A stretch of 64,000 nt of DNA from NCBI RefSeq assembly GCF_001717465.1, contig NZ_CP017074.1:2074873-2138872 (forward strand). The letters are read 5' to 3'. Position 1 is the stretch's first letter; the number at the start of each line of letters is the position of its first letter. The stretch comes from Luteimonas sp. JM171 (lineage in GTDB: Bacteria > Pseudomonadota > Gammaproteobacteria > Xanthomonadales > Xanthomonadaceae). Below, one piece after another: positions 1 to 7,969 of this stretch. The translations under genes were made by a program, and so were the position numbers. The notes under the pieces were generated by a model. That model did no database searches. It saw only the letters and a program-made list of their open reading frames with translations, and was not told the DNA's origin.

Positions 1-150
1 GATCACCCAGGTCAGCGCGGTGTCGGGCCATGCGTCCTGCAAGGTATGCACCAGCGGCAGCACGTGGGTGACATCGCCCAGCGCGGACAGGCGCAACAGG
101 CAGATCGACGCCGGCTGGGAGGCGGCTCGGGAGGGCGTGGGATTGGCCAT
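1..150 (-). CDS. Glycosyltransferase family 9 (heptosyltransferase-like), N-terminal part
   Basis: Only the first 50 codons lie in the window; the gene runs off the left edge. The translation carries an RLSALGDV stretch followed by a LPLVHTLQ helix, the typical first strand and loop of GT-B family 9 enzymes that add heptose or related sugars to the LPS inner core in the cytoplasm. The ATG at 148-150 is the first start after the divergent neighbour. The next gene on the other strand is a Kdo kinase, which fits a lipopolysaccharide core locus. The exact acceptor cannot be judged from this fragment. Confidence 0.72.
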   Translation of the reverse strand, partial: MANPTPSRAASQPASICLLRLSALGDVTHVLPLVHTLQDAWPDTALTWVI

Positions 151-159
151 TCGGCTTGC

Positions 160-165
160 TAGACT
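160..165 (+). promoter_or_regulatory. Putative -10 box of the Kdo kinase gene (leaderless start)
   Basis: TAGACT ends six bases before the ATG at 172, so transcription would begin at or next to the start codon. No Shine-Dalgarno sequence and no clear -35 element are visible upstream. Confidence 0.35.
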
Positions 166-171
166 CGCTGG

Positions 172-918
172 ATGGTCCGGTTCGACGCCAGCGAAAGCCT
201 GACGCCATTCCGCGTTGCAGGCGGCGGATATGGCTCGATTCTCTGCGATGCGGCGATCGCCCGGCAAGTCGGGCATGAGTGGTTCGACCCGCGGCACTGG
301 GGCGATGCCGCGCAGCCGGTGGGCAGCGGCGGGCGCGGCGGGGCGTGGTTCGTGGACGGCCAGTTTGGCCACGCGGTGCTGCGCCATTACCTGCGCGGCG
401 GGCTGGCGGCGCGGATCAGCCGCGACCTGCACCTGTGGCGGGGCAGCGACCGCGCGCGCAGTTTCGTGGAATTCCGCCTGCTGCGCGAGCTCCGCGGCGA
501 TGGCCTGCCGGTCCCGGCACCGGTCGCTGCCTGCTACCTGCGTCGCGGCGCCTTCTATCGTGCAGCCATCCTGGTGGAGCGACTGTGCAACGTGCGCAGC
601 CTGGCGGAGCTGGCGGAGGCCGGCGGCGCGCCGTGGCGGGAGGCCGGCGAGCTGATCGCGCGCTGTCACCGCGGCGGCCTTGACCACGTGGACCTCAACG
701 CACACAACATCCTGTTCGACGCCCAGGGGCAGGGCTGGGTGATCGACCTGGACCGCTGCCGCAAGCGCCTGCCGGAGACCGGCTGGCGTTCGCGCAACCT
801 GGCCCGCCTGGAGCGCTCGCTGCTCAAGCTGCGCGGCCGCCGCCCGGTGGACACCGTGCGCGCGGAGTTCGCCAGCCTGCGCGAGGCCTACGACGCCCGC
901 TGGGCGAAGGGATACTGA
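172..918 (+). CDS. kdkA: 3-deoxy-D-manno-octulosonic acid (Kdo) kinase
   Basis: The 248-aa protein has the KdkA kinase-like fold. It phosphorylates the 4-position of the Kdo residue attached to lipid A precursors, at the inner face of the cytoplasmic membrane. The catalytic loop is HVDLNAHN at residues 172-179 (H172, D174, N179), followed by the metal-binding IDLD at 191-194. A C-terminal basic segment ([13 protein letters not shown]) is also typical. Length matches the family. The gene is divergent from a GT9 LPS transferase and four bases from the following MBL-fold gene. Organisms with one phosphorylated Kdo, such as Haemophilus and xanthomonads, use this enzyme. Confidence 0.9.
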   Translation: MVRFDASESLTPFRVAGGGYGSILCDAAIARQVGHEWFDPRHWGDAAQPVGSGGRGGAWFVDGQFGHAVLRHYLRGGLAARISRDLHLWRGSDRARSFVEFRLLRELRGDGLPVPAPVAACYLRRGAFYRAAILVERLCNVRSLAELAEAGGAPWREAGELIARCHRGGLDHVDLNAHNILFDAQGQGWVIDLDRCRKRLPETGWRSRNLARLERSLLKLRGRRPVDTVRAEFASLREAYDARWAKGY

Positions 919-922
919 CGCC

Positions 923-1681
923 ATGGCCTGGTCGCTTCGTTTCCACGGGGTGGGCAACGCCTACGCCGTCGATCTCGGCAACTCCATGGCAACCATCGAG
1001 CGCGACGGCGAGCCGTGGCTCACCATCGATTGCGGCAGCGAGGGCCTGACCGCCTGCCTGGCGCACTACGGCCATCCCCCGCGCGCGCTGTTCATCACCC
1101 ACACCCACATGGACCACGTGGGCGGCTTTGAACGCCTGTTCGTGCATGAGTACTTCAAGCGCAAGGTGCCCGGGCGCATGCCGGTCTACGTGCCTGCGAG
1201 CGTGGTGCCGCTGCTGCACCAGCGCGTGGGCGACTACCCCAATGCGCTGGCCGAGGGCGGGGTGAATTTCTGGGAAGCGTTCCAGCTCATTCCCGTCGGC
1301 GACTGGTTCTGGCACCAGGGGGTGCGGCTGGAAACCTTCGCGGTGCGCCACCACTGGCCGCGCACGGCGTTCGGGCTGCGCCTGCCGGGCAGCCTGGTGT
1401 GGACCGGGGACACGCGGCCCATCGGCGACCTGCTGAAGGTCTACGCGGATGCCGGTGAGGTCGTCGCCCACGATTGCGCGCTGCAGGGCAACCCCTCCCA
1501 CGCGGGGCTGGACGAGCTGGAGCGGGAATACCCGCCCGAACTGCTGGAACGCTGCGTCCTCTATCACTACGCCAGCCCGGAAGAGGGCGAGGCCATGCGC
1601 CGCCGCGGCCGCCGGGTGGCCCTGCCGGGGGAGGTCTTGACCTTGCCCGAGCCCATATCGGGCATCATGGACGGGTCATGA
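923..1681 (+). CDS. MBL-fold metallo-hydrolase
   Basis: The 252-aa protein contains the metallo-beta-lactamase signature HTHMDH at residues 60-65 (H60, H62, D64, H65). Further metal-ligand candidates are a WTGDTRP segment in the middle and a late LYHYA histidine. This indicates a di-metal hydrolase of the RNase Z/AHL lactonase-like superfamily, cytoplasmic since no signal peptide is seen. The substrate cannot be told. Its stop overlaps the moaA start in an ATGA, so translation is probably coupled to the molybdopterin genes. Some MBL proteins in this position are annotated only by fold. Confidence 0.8.
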   Translation: MAWSLRFHGVGNAYAVDLGNSMATIERDGEPWLTIDCGSEGLTACLAHYGHPPRALFITHTHMDHVGGFERLFVHEYFKRKVPGRMPVYVPASVVPLLHQRVGDYPNALAEGGVNFWEAFQLIPVGDWFWHQGVRLETFAVRHHWPRTAFGLRLPGSLVWTGDTRPIGDLLKVYADAGEVVAHDCALQGNPSHAGLDELEREYPPELLERCVLYHYASPEEGEAMRRRGRRVALPGEVLTLPEPISGIMDGS

Positions 1682-2706
1682 GTGCCGCCCCTGCCCCCGC
1701 CGGGACCCCGTTGCCGCTCGACCGTCTGGGCCGGCCGCTGCGCGACCTGCGGCTGTCGGTGATCGAGGCCTGCAATTTCCGCTGCGACTACTGCATGCCG
1801 GCCGACCGCGTGCCCGACGACTACGGGCTGGATTCGGCGTCGCGCCTGTCCTTCGACGAGATCGAAACGCTGGTGCGCGGGTTCGCCCGCGTGGGCATCC
1901 GCAAGCTGCGCATCACCGGCGGCGAGCCGCTGCTGCGCCGCAACCTGCCCGAGCTGGTGGCGCGGCTGGTGGAAGTGCCGGGCATCGAGGACCTGGCGCT
2001 GACCACCAACGGCGGCCTGCTTGCGCGCCAGGCACGCGCGCTGCGCGAGGCCGGCCTGAAGCGGCTCACCATCAGCCTGGATGCGCTGGACCCTGCCGTG
2101 TTCCACCGGCTCAGCGGTGGCCGTGGGGACATCGACAAGGTGCTCGAGGGCGTGCGCGCCGCCGAAGACGCGGGGTTCGGGTCGATCAAGTTCAACTGCG
2201 TCATCCAGCGCGGCATCAACGATGACCAGGCCCTGCCCCTGGCGGAGCACTTCCGCGGCACCGGGCACGTGCTGCGCTTCATCGAATACATGGACGTGGG
2301 CACCTGCAACGGCTGGGATCGCTCGCGGGTGGTGCCGTCGTCGGAACTGCACGCGCGCATCCACGCCCGCTGGCCGCTGCGCGCGCTCGAGCCGCTGCAG
2401 CGCGGCGAGGTGGCCGAGCGCCACGCGTTCGAGGACGGGGCCGGGGAGATCGGTTTCGTCAGCTCCGTCACCGCGCCGTTCTGTTCGGACTGCAACCGCG
2501 CCCGGGTGTCGGCCGATGGCCATCTGTATACCTGCCTGTTCGCCGCGGGGGGCGCGGACCTCAGGCCGGCCCTGGCCGGCGGGGAGCTGGCCCTGGCCGA
2601 ACACGTCGGCAACCTGTGGTCGCGCCGCGCCGACCGCTACAGTGAAGAGCGCGGCAGCGCCCGGGGCTCGGGCCGCCGGGTCGAAATGTTCCTGATTGGT
2701 GGTTGA
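1678..2706 (+). CDS. moaA: GTP 3',8-cyclase (molybdopterin biosynthesis)
   Basis: Radical SAM enzyme of 342 aa that converts GTP to 3',8-cyclo-7,8-dihydro-GTP, the first step of molybdenum cofactor synthesis. The N-terminal cluster motif CNFRCDYC places C32, C36 and C39. The second [4Fe-4S] cluster is formed by C269, C272 and C286 (CSDC ... TC). The chain ends in the conserved GG needed for activity. I chose the ATG at 1678 because it overlaps the upstream stop (ATGA) and begins just before the conserved region; upstream in-frame sequence is unconserved antisense-like reading. moaC begins directly after the stop. Confidence 0.95.
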   Translation: MSAAPAPAGTPLPLDRLGRPLRDLRLSVIEACNFRCDYCMPADRVPDDYGLDSASRLSFDEIETLVRGFARVGIRKLRITGGEPLLRRNLPELVARLVEVPGIEDLALTTNGGLLARQARALREAGLKRLTISLDALDPAVFHRLSGGRGDIDKVLEGVRAAEDAGFGSIKFNCVIQRGINDDQALPLAEHFRGTGHVLRFIEYMDVGTCNGWDRSRVVPSSELHARIHARWPLRALEPLQRGEVAERHAFEDGAGEIGFVSSVTAPFCSDCNRARVSADGHLYTCLFAAGGADLRPALAGGELALAEHVGNLWSRRADRYSEERGSARGSGRRVEMFLIGG

Positions 2707-3228
2707 ATGACGTCCAGTGCTGCGCCCGGCGCGTCCGGGCTGACCCATATCGATGCTTCCGGCCGGCCGACCATGGTCGACGTGTCCGGCAAGGCGGTGA
2801 CCGCCCGCGAGGCCGTGGCCGAGTGCCTGGTGGAGTTCCCGCCCGAAGTTGCCGCGCAGCTGCGCGAGAGCGGGCTGCGCAGCGCCAAGGGCGGCATCGT
2901 GGATACCGCGATCGTGGCCGGCACCATGGCCGTCAAGCGCACCCATGAGCTGATCCCGTTCTGCCACCCGCTGCCAATCGACGGCGTGCGCCTTGGCATC
3001 GACTGGTGCGGGGAGAATGCGCTGCTGGTGGAATGCACCGTGCGCACCACCCACCGCACCGGCGTGGAGATGGAAGCGCTCACCGGCGCCACCGTGGCAG
3101 CGCTGACGATCTACGACATGTGCAAGGCGCTCTCGCACGCGATCGTGCTCGGCCCGGCGAAGCTCGCCGGCAAGCGCGGCGGGAAGCGCGACTTTGGCAA
3201 GGCCGCCGTGGCCGGAGGGAAGGAGTGA
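2707..3228 (+). CDS. moaC: Cyclic pyranopterin monophosphate synthase
   Basis: The 173-aa protein rearranges the MoaA product to cyclic pyranopterin monophosphate. Family hallmarks are KGGIVDTA at 61-68, the [10 protein letters not shown] histidine-rich loop at 80-89, and LTIYDMCKA at 133-141 with the catalytic Asp137 and Lys140. MoaC is a hexamer in the cytoplasm. The ATG follows the moaA stop with no spacer, and the 3' end overlaps moaD by four bases (GTGA), a compact translationally coupled moa operon. No molybdenum-cofactor riboswitch is evident upstream. Confidence 0.95.
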   Translation: MTSSAAPGASGLTHIDASGRPTMVDVSGKAVTAREAVAECLVEFPPEVAAQLRESGLRSAKGGIVDTAIVAGTMAVKRTHELIPFCHPLPIDGVRLGIDWCGENALLVECTVRTTHRTGVEMEALTGATVAALTIYDMCKALSHAIVLGPAKLAGKRGGKRDFGKAAVAGGKE

Positions 3229-3467
3229 CCAGCTTGACCGTGCTGTATTTCGCCAGCCTGCGCGACGCCGCGGGCCACGAGCGGGAAAGCCTCCGCAGCG
3301 ATGCGGCGGATCTGCGCGGGCTGTATGCGCAGCTGCGCGACCGCCATGGCTTCGCGCTCGAGCCGGATCGGCTGCGGGTGGCCGTGGACGGCGCCTTTGC
3401 GCGCTGGGACGATGCGCTGCGCGATGGCTCGGAGGTCGCGTTCATCCCCCCGGTCAGCGGTGGCTGA
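3225..3467 (+). CDS. moaD: Molybdopterin synthase small subunit
   Basis: This 80-aa ubiquitin-like sulfur carrier delivers sulfur, as a C-terminal thiocarboxylate, to MoaE. The protein ends in FIPPVSGG, the exposed diglycine that is adenylated by MoeB. The beta-grasp core starts with [11 protein letters not shown]. The GTG at 3225 overlaps the moaC stop, and a GGAGG lies about eight bases before it; an in-frame TTG at 3234 is a possible alternative. It sits between moaC and moaE as expected. Confidence 0.92.
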   Translation: MTSLTVLYFASLRDAAGHERESLRSDAADLRGLYAQLRDRHGFALEPDRLRVAVDGAFARWDDALRDGSEVAFIPPVSGG

Positions 3468-3471
3468 GCCC

Positions 3472-3945
3472 ATGAAGCGATTCCGCATTGCCGCCCAGCC
3501 GTTCGACACCGCGCCCCTGCGCGAGCGCCTGCTGCGCGACGAGGCCGGCGCCTGCAACATCTTCGAGGGCTGGGTGCGCAACCACAACGAGGGCCGGCCG
3601 GTGCACGGGCTGCGTTACGAGTCCTACGTGGAACTGGCCGAGTCGGAGGGCGAGCGGATCCTGGCCGAAGCGGTCGAGCGGTTCTCGCTGGGCGAGGCGG
3701 CCTGCGTGCACCGCATTGGCGAGCTGGAGATCGGCGACCTTGCGGTGTGGGTGGGCGTCTCCGCGGGACACCGCGACATGGCGTTTTCCGCCTGCCGCTG
3801 GATCATCGACGAGGTCAAGGCGCGGGTGCCGATCTGGAAGCACGAGCGTTACGCCGACGGCGACGCCGGCTGGCTGCATCCCGACGAAGGGGCGCCCGGC
3901 GGCGACGCATCCACGGGGCGGAAGGGTGGCAGCCCTGCCGGCTGA
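3472..3945 (+). CDS. moaE: Molybdopterin synthase large subunit
   Basis: The 157-aa catalytic subunit pairs with MoaD to insert two sulfurs into cyclic pyranopterin and make molybdopterin. Recognisable segments are CNIFEGWVRN, the YESY core and VPIWKHERY with the conserved lysine near the C-terminus. The ATG at 3472 is taken as the start; an in-frame GTG at 3460 inside moaD is possible. The last 20-25 residues are low-complexity and G/A/S-rich. They overlap the 3' end of the oppositely oriented 4.5S RNA gene, so the tail is probably unconstrained as protein. Confidence 0.92.
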   Translation: MKRFRIAAQPFDTAPLRERLLRDEAGACNIFEGWVRNHNEGRPVHGLRYESYVELAESEGERILAEAVERFSLGEAACVHRIGELEIGDLAVWVGVSAGHRDMAFSACRWIIDEVKARVPIWKHERYADGDAGWLHPDEGAPGGDASTGRKGGSPAG

Positions 3946-4035
3946 CCTCGGCGCCCGCGTCGATCGATACCGTTGCTGCCTTCCGGCCCTGGCGGGGTTT
4001 TCGACCTAGCGTCGCGAGGGGCCGACAGGGCCACC
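3924..4035 (-). ncRNA. ffs: 4.5S RNA, signal recognition particle RNA
   Basis: Read on the minus strand, the conserved SRP domain IV tip is present: GCC-GGAA-GGC with the flanking CAGG and AGCA of the symmetric loop, near 3973-3990. The molecule closes with GGTGGCCCTG at its 5' end pairing to CAGGGCTGCCACC at the 3' end. This gives a single long hairpin of about 112 nt, the bacterial 4.5S type. It binds Ffh and targets nascent membrane proteins. tRNA-Ser lies 16 bases upstream on the same strand, so the two probably share a promoter. The exact ends are set from the terminal helix and could shift by a few bases. Confidence 0.88.
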
Positions 4036-4051
4036 ATGGACAAATCAGGAT

Positions 4052-4144
4052 TGGCGGAGAGGGCGGGATTCGAACCCGCGAAGCGGCTATAAACCGCTTA
4101 CACACTTTCCAGGCGTGCTCCTTCAACCACTCGGACACCTCTCC
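4052..4144 (-). tRNA. tRNA-Ser (anticodon GGA)
   Basis: The minus strand folds into a class II tRNA with a GGAGAGG acceptor arm and an anticodon loop CTGGAAA (anticodon GGA, decoding UCC/UCU). It has a long variable arm (AAGCGG with CCGCTT) and a T-loop GGTTCGAATC. The 3' CCA is encoded at 4052-4054. Its 93-nt length is normal for serine tRNAs. It precedes the 4.5S RNA gene. Confidence 0.95.
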
Positions 4145-4183
4145 GTCCTGGACCGGCAGGCCGAGAAGCGCACCGGGCCGGCA

Positions 4184-4212
4184 ATTCTACGCTCCGGCCA
4201 CGGGCGGAACAA
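4184..4212 (-). promoter_or_regulatory. Promoter for tRNA-Ser and 4.5S RNA
   Basis: On the minus strand a TTGTTC (-35) and a TAGAAT (-10) are separated by exactly 17 bases. A GC-rich discriminator follows, and the predicted start is about 30 bases before the tRNA. GC-rich discriminators are typical of stringently controlled stable-RNA promoters. Confidence 0.6.
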
Positions 4213-4251
4213 GGAATGTCCTGAACCGGCGGGCAGGCGCCGCCGGCATGG

Positions 4252-4257
4252 CAGAAT
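4252..4257 (+). promoter_or_regulatory. Putative -10 box of dnaX (leaderless start)
   Basis: CAGAAT, four of six matches to TATAAT, ends six bases before the dnaX ATG. No Shine-Dalgarno sequence is present between it and the start codon. No -35 is recognisable. Confidence 0.28.
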
Positions 4258-4263
4258 GGCGCC

Positions 4264-6081
4264 ATGTCCTATCTCGTCCTCGCCCGGAAGTGGCGCCCCC
4301 GCCGTTTTGCCGAACTGGTCGGCCAGGAACACGTGGTCCGCGCGCTCAGCAACGCGCTCGACAGCGGCCGCGTGCACCATGCGCTGCTGTTCACGGGCAC
4401 CCGTGGCGTGGGCAAGACCACCATTGCGCGGATCTTCGCCAAGAGCCTGAACTGCGAGCATGGCACCTCCGCGGAGCCGTGCGGGGAGTGCAGCGCCTGC
4501 CGCGACATCGACGCCGGCCGCTTCGTCGACCTGCTGGAGATCGACGCGGCCAGCAACACGGGCGTGGACGATGTGCGCGAGCTGATCGACAACGCCCAGT
4601 ACATGCCGTCGCGCGGGCGCATCAAGGTGTACCTCATCGACGAGGTGCACATGCTCACCAGGAATGCGTTCAACGCGCTGCTCAAGACCCTGGAGGAGCC
4701 GCCGGAGCACGTGAAATTCCTCCTGGCCACCACCGACCCGCAGAAGCTGCCGGTGACGGTGCTCTCGCGCTGCCTGCAGTTCAACCTCAAGCGCCTGGAC
4801 CTTGCCCAGATCGAGGGCCAGATCTCCAGGATCCTGGAGGCCGAGGGCATCCCGTCCGAGCCCGGCGCCGTCCGCCAGCTCGCCAAGGCCGCCGACGGCA
4901 GCCTGCGCGATGGCCTGTCGCTGCTGGACCAGGCGATCGCCTATACCGGCGGGAGGCTGGACGACGCGGGCGTTGCAACGATGCTGGGCACGGTCGATCG
5001 CACCCGCGTGGGCGCGCTGCTGGATGCGCTGGCGGCGGGCGATGGCGAGCGCCTGCTGGCGGAGGTCGAGACCCTGGCTGGTTTCTCCCCGGACTGGGGC
5101 AGCGTGCTGGACGCGCTGGCCGAGGCGCTGCACCGGATCCAGGTGCGGCAGCTGGTGCCCGGCATGGCGCGGGACGCCGACCCCGATGGCGTGGACGTTG
5201 ACGGGTTGGCGCGGGCGGTGCGGGCGGAGCTGGTGCAGCTCTGGTACCAGATGGCGCTCACGGCCCGCCGCGACCTGCCGCTGGCGCCAAGTGCCCGCGC
5301 GGGGTTCGAGATGGGCGTGCTGCGGATGCTGGCGTTCCGGCCCGCGGGCGGTGGCGCCGTGGAAGCGGCGGGCGCCGGGGGCGGAGGACGCTCGGCCGCG
5401 GAAGCCGCGCGGGCGGCACTGGAATCCGGCGCAGGTGGCGCCCCGGTTGCCGCATCGCCAGGCCGGCGCGCTTCACCTGCGCCCCGGGCGGAAGGCGGAA
5501 CTCCGCGAGGTGCACCTCCTGCCGACGTCCCGGGCGTCCCGGCTCCGGAACCGGCCGTTGCCCGCCCGGCGCCGGACGTTTCCAGCCAGCCTCCACGGGA
5601 CCCCGCTCCGGGCAGGCTGGCGCAGTCGCCTGCGACAGGCACGGAACCAGCTGCGGCGCCTGCGCCTGCGCCGGCGGGCGCAACGGACATCGATGCCGCG
5701 CGCTGGCCGGATCTCGTCACCGGCCTCGGGTTGCGCGGCCCGGTCCGCGAGCTGGCCGCGCACACCGCGTTCGTGGCCTACGCCAACGGCGTGCTGGAGC
5801 TGTCGCTGCCGCCTTCCGACGATCACCTGAAGGCGCCGTTCCTGATCCAGCAGCTGGCCGAGGCGCTGTCTTCCCATTTTGGCGCCGCGCCGACGATCCG
5901 CTTCTCCGCTTCGGCGCCCGCGAAAGCCGAGACCCTGCACCAGCGCAACGAGCGCAAGCGCGACGCGCGCCAGCGCGAAGCCGAAAGCGCGTTCCTGGCC
6001 GACCCCGACGTCCAGCGGCTGCTGTCGCGCCCCGGCGCCAGCGTGGTGCCGGACTCGATCCGGCCCTTCGACGACAACTGA
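4264..6081 (+). CDS. dnaX: DNA polymerase III subunit gamma/tau
   Basis: The 605-aa AAA+ clamp-loader subunit opens the beta clamp and, as tau, bridges the replicase and helicase. Walker A GTRGVGKT is at 45-52 and zinc ligands are C64, C73, C76 and C79. Walker B LIDEVH is at 124-129 and sensor SRC at 168-170. Residues from about 365 to 475 form a Pro/Ala/Gly-rich linker, followed by a conserved tau C-terminal domain. I see no A-AAA-AAG slippery heptamer, so the short gamma form, if made, would need another route. ebfC and recR follow, the usual bacterial grouping. Confidence 0.96.
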   Translation: MSYLVLARKWRPRRFAELVGQEHVVRALSNALDSGRVHHALLFTGTRGVGKTTIARIFAKSLNCEHGTSAEPCGECSACRDIDAGRFVDLLEIDAASNTGVDDVRELIDNAQYMPSRGRIKVYLIDEVHMLTRNAFNALLKTLEEPPEHVKFLLATTDPQKLPVTVLSRCLQFNLKRLDLAQIEGQISRILEAEGIPSEPGAVRQLAKAADGSLRDGLSLLDQAIAYTGGRLDDAGVATMLGTVDRTRVGALLDALAAGDGERLLAEVETLAGFSPDWGSVLDALAEALHRIQVRQLVPGMARDADPDGVDVDGLARAVRAELVQLWYQMALTARRDLPLAPSARAGFEMGVLRMLAFRPAGGGAVEAAGAGGGGRSAAEAARAALESGAGGAPVAASPGRRASPAPRAEGGTPRGAPPADVPGVPAPEPAVARPAPDVSSQPPRDPAPGRLAQSPATGTEPAAAPAPAPAGATDIDAARWPDLVTGLGLRGPVRELAAHTAFVAYANGVLELSLPPSDDHLKAPFLIQQLAEALSSHFGAAPTIRFSASAPAKAETLHQRNERKRDARQREAESAFLADPDVQRLLSRPGASVVPDSIRPFDDN

Positions 6082-6107
6082 ACTCCCATCCCCAGAGGTG
6101 ACCCCCA

Positions 6108-6428
6108 ATGCGTGGAAACATTGCCCAGCTGATGCAGCAGGCCCAGAAGATGCAGGAGGGCATGCAGCGTGCCCAGGAAGAGCTGGCGAATCTTGAAGTC
6201 AACGGCAGCTCCGGCGGCGGCATGGTCGAGGTGACCCTGTCCGGGCGCATGGAGTGCCGCAAGGTGCGGATCGACCCCAGCGTCCTGTCCGACCCGGAGA
6301 TGGCAGAGGACCTGCTGGCCGCCGCGTTCAACGATGCGGTCAACAAGGTCAACGCCCAGTCCGCGGAGAAGATGGCGGCTGCCACCGCCGGCATGAACCT
6401 GCCGCCCGGCATGAAGATGCCGTTCTGA
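6108..6428 (+). CDS. ebfC: YbaB/EbfC family nucleoid-associated protein
   Basis: This 106-aa DNA-binding protein forms tweezer-like homodimers. The N-terminal helix is rich in Gln and Met ([12 protein letters not shown]), and the conserved core contains [15 protein letters not shown] and the CRKVRIDPS strand. It ends in LPPGMKMPF, the common EbfC tail. An AGAGGTGA ribosome site precedes the ATG. It lies between dnaX and recR, as in most bacteria, and may act with RecR in recombination or as a chromosome-organising protein. Confidence 0.93.
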   Translation: MRGNIAQLMQQAQKMQEGMQRAQEELANLEVNGSSGGGMVEVTLSGRMECRKVRIDPSVLSDPEMAEDLLAAAFNDAVNKVNAQSAEKMAAATAGMNLPPGMKMPF

Positions 6429-6444
6429 GCCAGCGCCGCCGGAC

Positions 6445-7041
6445 GTGTCTGCTCCCCTGCTTGAACAATTGATCGAGGCCCTGCGGGTGCTGCCGGGCGT
6501 GGGCCAGAAAAGCGCACAGCGCATGGCCTACCACCTGCTCGAACGCAACCGCGAGGGCGGCAAGCGGCTTGCCGGGGCGCTGGCCGAAGCGGTCGAGCGC
6601 ATTGGCCATTGCGAACGCTGCCGCGATTTCAGCGAGAGCGGGGTGTGCCCGATCTGCGCCAGTGCCTCGCGCGATGCGCACCTGCTCTGCGTGGTGGAGA
6701 CGCCGGCCGACCGCATGGCGATCGAGCAGGCAACCGACTTCCGCGGCCTGTATTTCGTGCTCCACGGGCGGCTGAGCCCGCTCGACGGGATTGGCCCGCG
6801 CGAGCTCGGCCTGGACCGGCTCGCTGACCGGCTGGCCGCCGGTGAGGCGCAGGAAATGATCATTGCCACCAATCCCACGGTGGAAGGCGAGGCCACCGCG
6901 CACTACCTCGCCCAGCTCGCGCGCCAGCACCAGGTGCGGCCCAGCCGCCCGGCGCACGGCTTGCCGCTGGGAGGTGAGCTCGAATACGTGGATCGCGGCA
7001 CGCTGTCACACGCGTTTGGCAGCCGCAGCGAGGTGCCTTGA
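6445..7041 (+). CDS. recR: Recombination mediator RecR
   Basis: The 198-aa protein of the RecFOR pathway helps load RecA on gapped DNA. It has an N-terminal helix-hairpin-helix ([13 protein letters not shown]), a C4 zinc finger at C56, C59, C68 and C71, and a Toprim domain including [12 protein letters not shown]. The tail [15 protein letters not shown] is characteristic. The start is a GTG at 6445, in frame immediately before the conserved N-terminus. It lies 16 bases after ebfC, in the dnaX-ebfC-recR group. Confidence 0.95.
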   Translation: MSAPLLEQLIEALRVLPGVGQKSAQRMAYHLLERNREGGKRLAGALAEAVERIGHCERCRDFSESGVCPICASASRDAHLLCVVETPADRMAIEQATDFRGLYFVLHGRLSPLDGIGPRELGLDRLADRLAAGEAQEMIIATNPTVEGEATAHYLAQLARQHQVRPSRPAHGLPLGGELEYVDRGTLSHAFGSRSEVP

Positions 7042-7098
7042 CCGGGGCCTCCGCTTGCCGCGGGCGGCTACCGGTCACCCGGAAATGGAGGACGACTG

Positions 7099-7449
7099 AT
7101 GGCTGAGGACACGATTTTCCACCGCATCATGCGCCGCGAGATCCCGGCCGACGTGGTGTACGAGGACGAGGACATCATCGCTTTCCGCAATGTTGCGCCC
7201 CAGGCCCCGGTGCACGTGCTGTTCGTGCCGAAGAAGACCATTCGCGGCCTGGACGCGGCCGCTGAGGAGGACGCCGCGCTGCTTGGCCGCCTGGCCCTCG
7301 CGGCTGCGGCGTATGCCCGCAGGGAAGGCTTTGCCGACAAGGGCTACCGGGTGGTGATGAACTGCAACGAAGACGGCGGCCAGACCGTGTTCCAGATGCA
7401 CCTGCACCTGCTCGCCGGCGCACCGCTGGGGCGTTTTGGCGCGGCCTGA
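7099..7449 (+). CDS. HIT-family nucleotide hydrolase (HinT-like) with altered first histidine
   Basis: This 116-aa protein of the histidine triad family hydrolyses purine nucleoside phosphoramidates and aminoacyl-adenylates in related enzymes. Typical features are the APQAPVHVLFVPK strand and the GGQTVF segment before the active site. The triad reads Q99-M-H101-L-H103-L-L. The central His (H101), normally the nucleophile, and H103 are kept, but the first His is Gln (codon CAG). Length and the PLGRFG tail match proteobacterial HinT. An AATGGAGGA ribosome site precedes the ATG. Confidence 0.88.
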   Translation: MAEDTIFHRIMRREIPADVVYEDEDIIAFRNVAPQAPVHVLFVPKKTIRGLDAAAEEDAALLGRLALAAAAYARREGFADKGYRVVMNCNEDGGQTVFQMHLHLLAGAPLGRFGAA

Positions 7450-7462
7450 CCTCCGGCCCGCG

Positions 7463-7969
7463 CTACCACCACCACAGCCCGTACGGGTGCCAGAAGTAGG
7501 GATGCGGATGCGGGTGAATGATCACCCGGGTCTCGTCCCGCTCGGGCCACAGGTACACCACATCGGCGTCGATCCGCGGCATGCGGTAGTCGTAATCGCC
7601 AATGCGCGCATCCTCATGCCCGCTGATCCGGCCTGCGAACGTGACCTCGCGGTCCGCGCTGAACACCGCCGGGTCATAGAAGCCCTGGCGGCAGGCCTGG
7701 AAGCGTCCGCCGCTTCCGTCGTCGGCGTGGTAGGGGCGTCCCTGGCCGTCCAGCGGCAATGACAGCATTGTGAAGCAGGTCCGGTCCGCACGTGGCTCGA
7801 CCTCGATCACGCGGCCGCCCCAGCGGACCATCGCGCCGGTGTGGTTCGCGGCGCTTGCCTGCTGCGGGGTAATTGGCAGGTACTCGCCCTGGAGCGGCGC
7901 CGGGTGGGTGGCGCAGCCGGCCAGCGCCAGGGCGAAGGCCAGCGCGGCCAGCGTCTTGCGGATGTTCAT
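7463..7969 (-). CDS. Slp-family outer membrane lipoprotein
   Basis: The 168-aa protein has a short signal peptide with lipobox LAGC, giving lipidated Cys19. The mature part resembles E. coli Slp/YeaY: an early GAMVRWGGRVIEVE strand, a central FYDPAVFS, a REVTFAGRISG barrel-like strand, and a terminal W/Y/H-rich tail. Slp is a starvation-inducible lipoprotein of unclear function at the outer membrane. The start overlaps the tgpA stop (ATGA on the minus strand), so it is the last gene of the moxR-DUF58-tgpA-slp unit. Its 3' end faces the HIT gene with only 13 bases between. Confidence 0.85.
   Translation of the reverse strand: MNIRKTLAALAFALALAGCATHPAPLQGEYLPITPQQASAANHTGAMVRWGGRVIEVEPRADRTCFTMLSLPLDGQGRPYHADDGSGGRFQACRQGFYDPAVFSADREVTFAGRISGHEDARIGDYDYRMPRIDADVVYLWPERDETRVIIHPHPHPYFWHPYGLWWW

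Noticed and set aside
1600-1700. Molybdenum cofactor riboswitch before moaA
   Set aside because: moaA overlaps the coding end of the upstream gene, leaving no leader.
1567-3138. Long minus-strand frame opposite moaA and moaC
   Set aside because: It is a mirror of conserved genes and carries no recognisable motif.
4264-6081. Programmed frameshift in dnaX
   Set aside because: No A-rich slippery heptamer or downstream stem was found near the domain III boundary.
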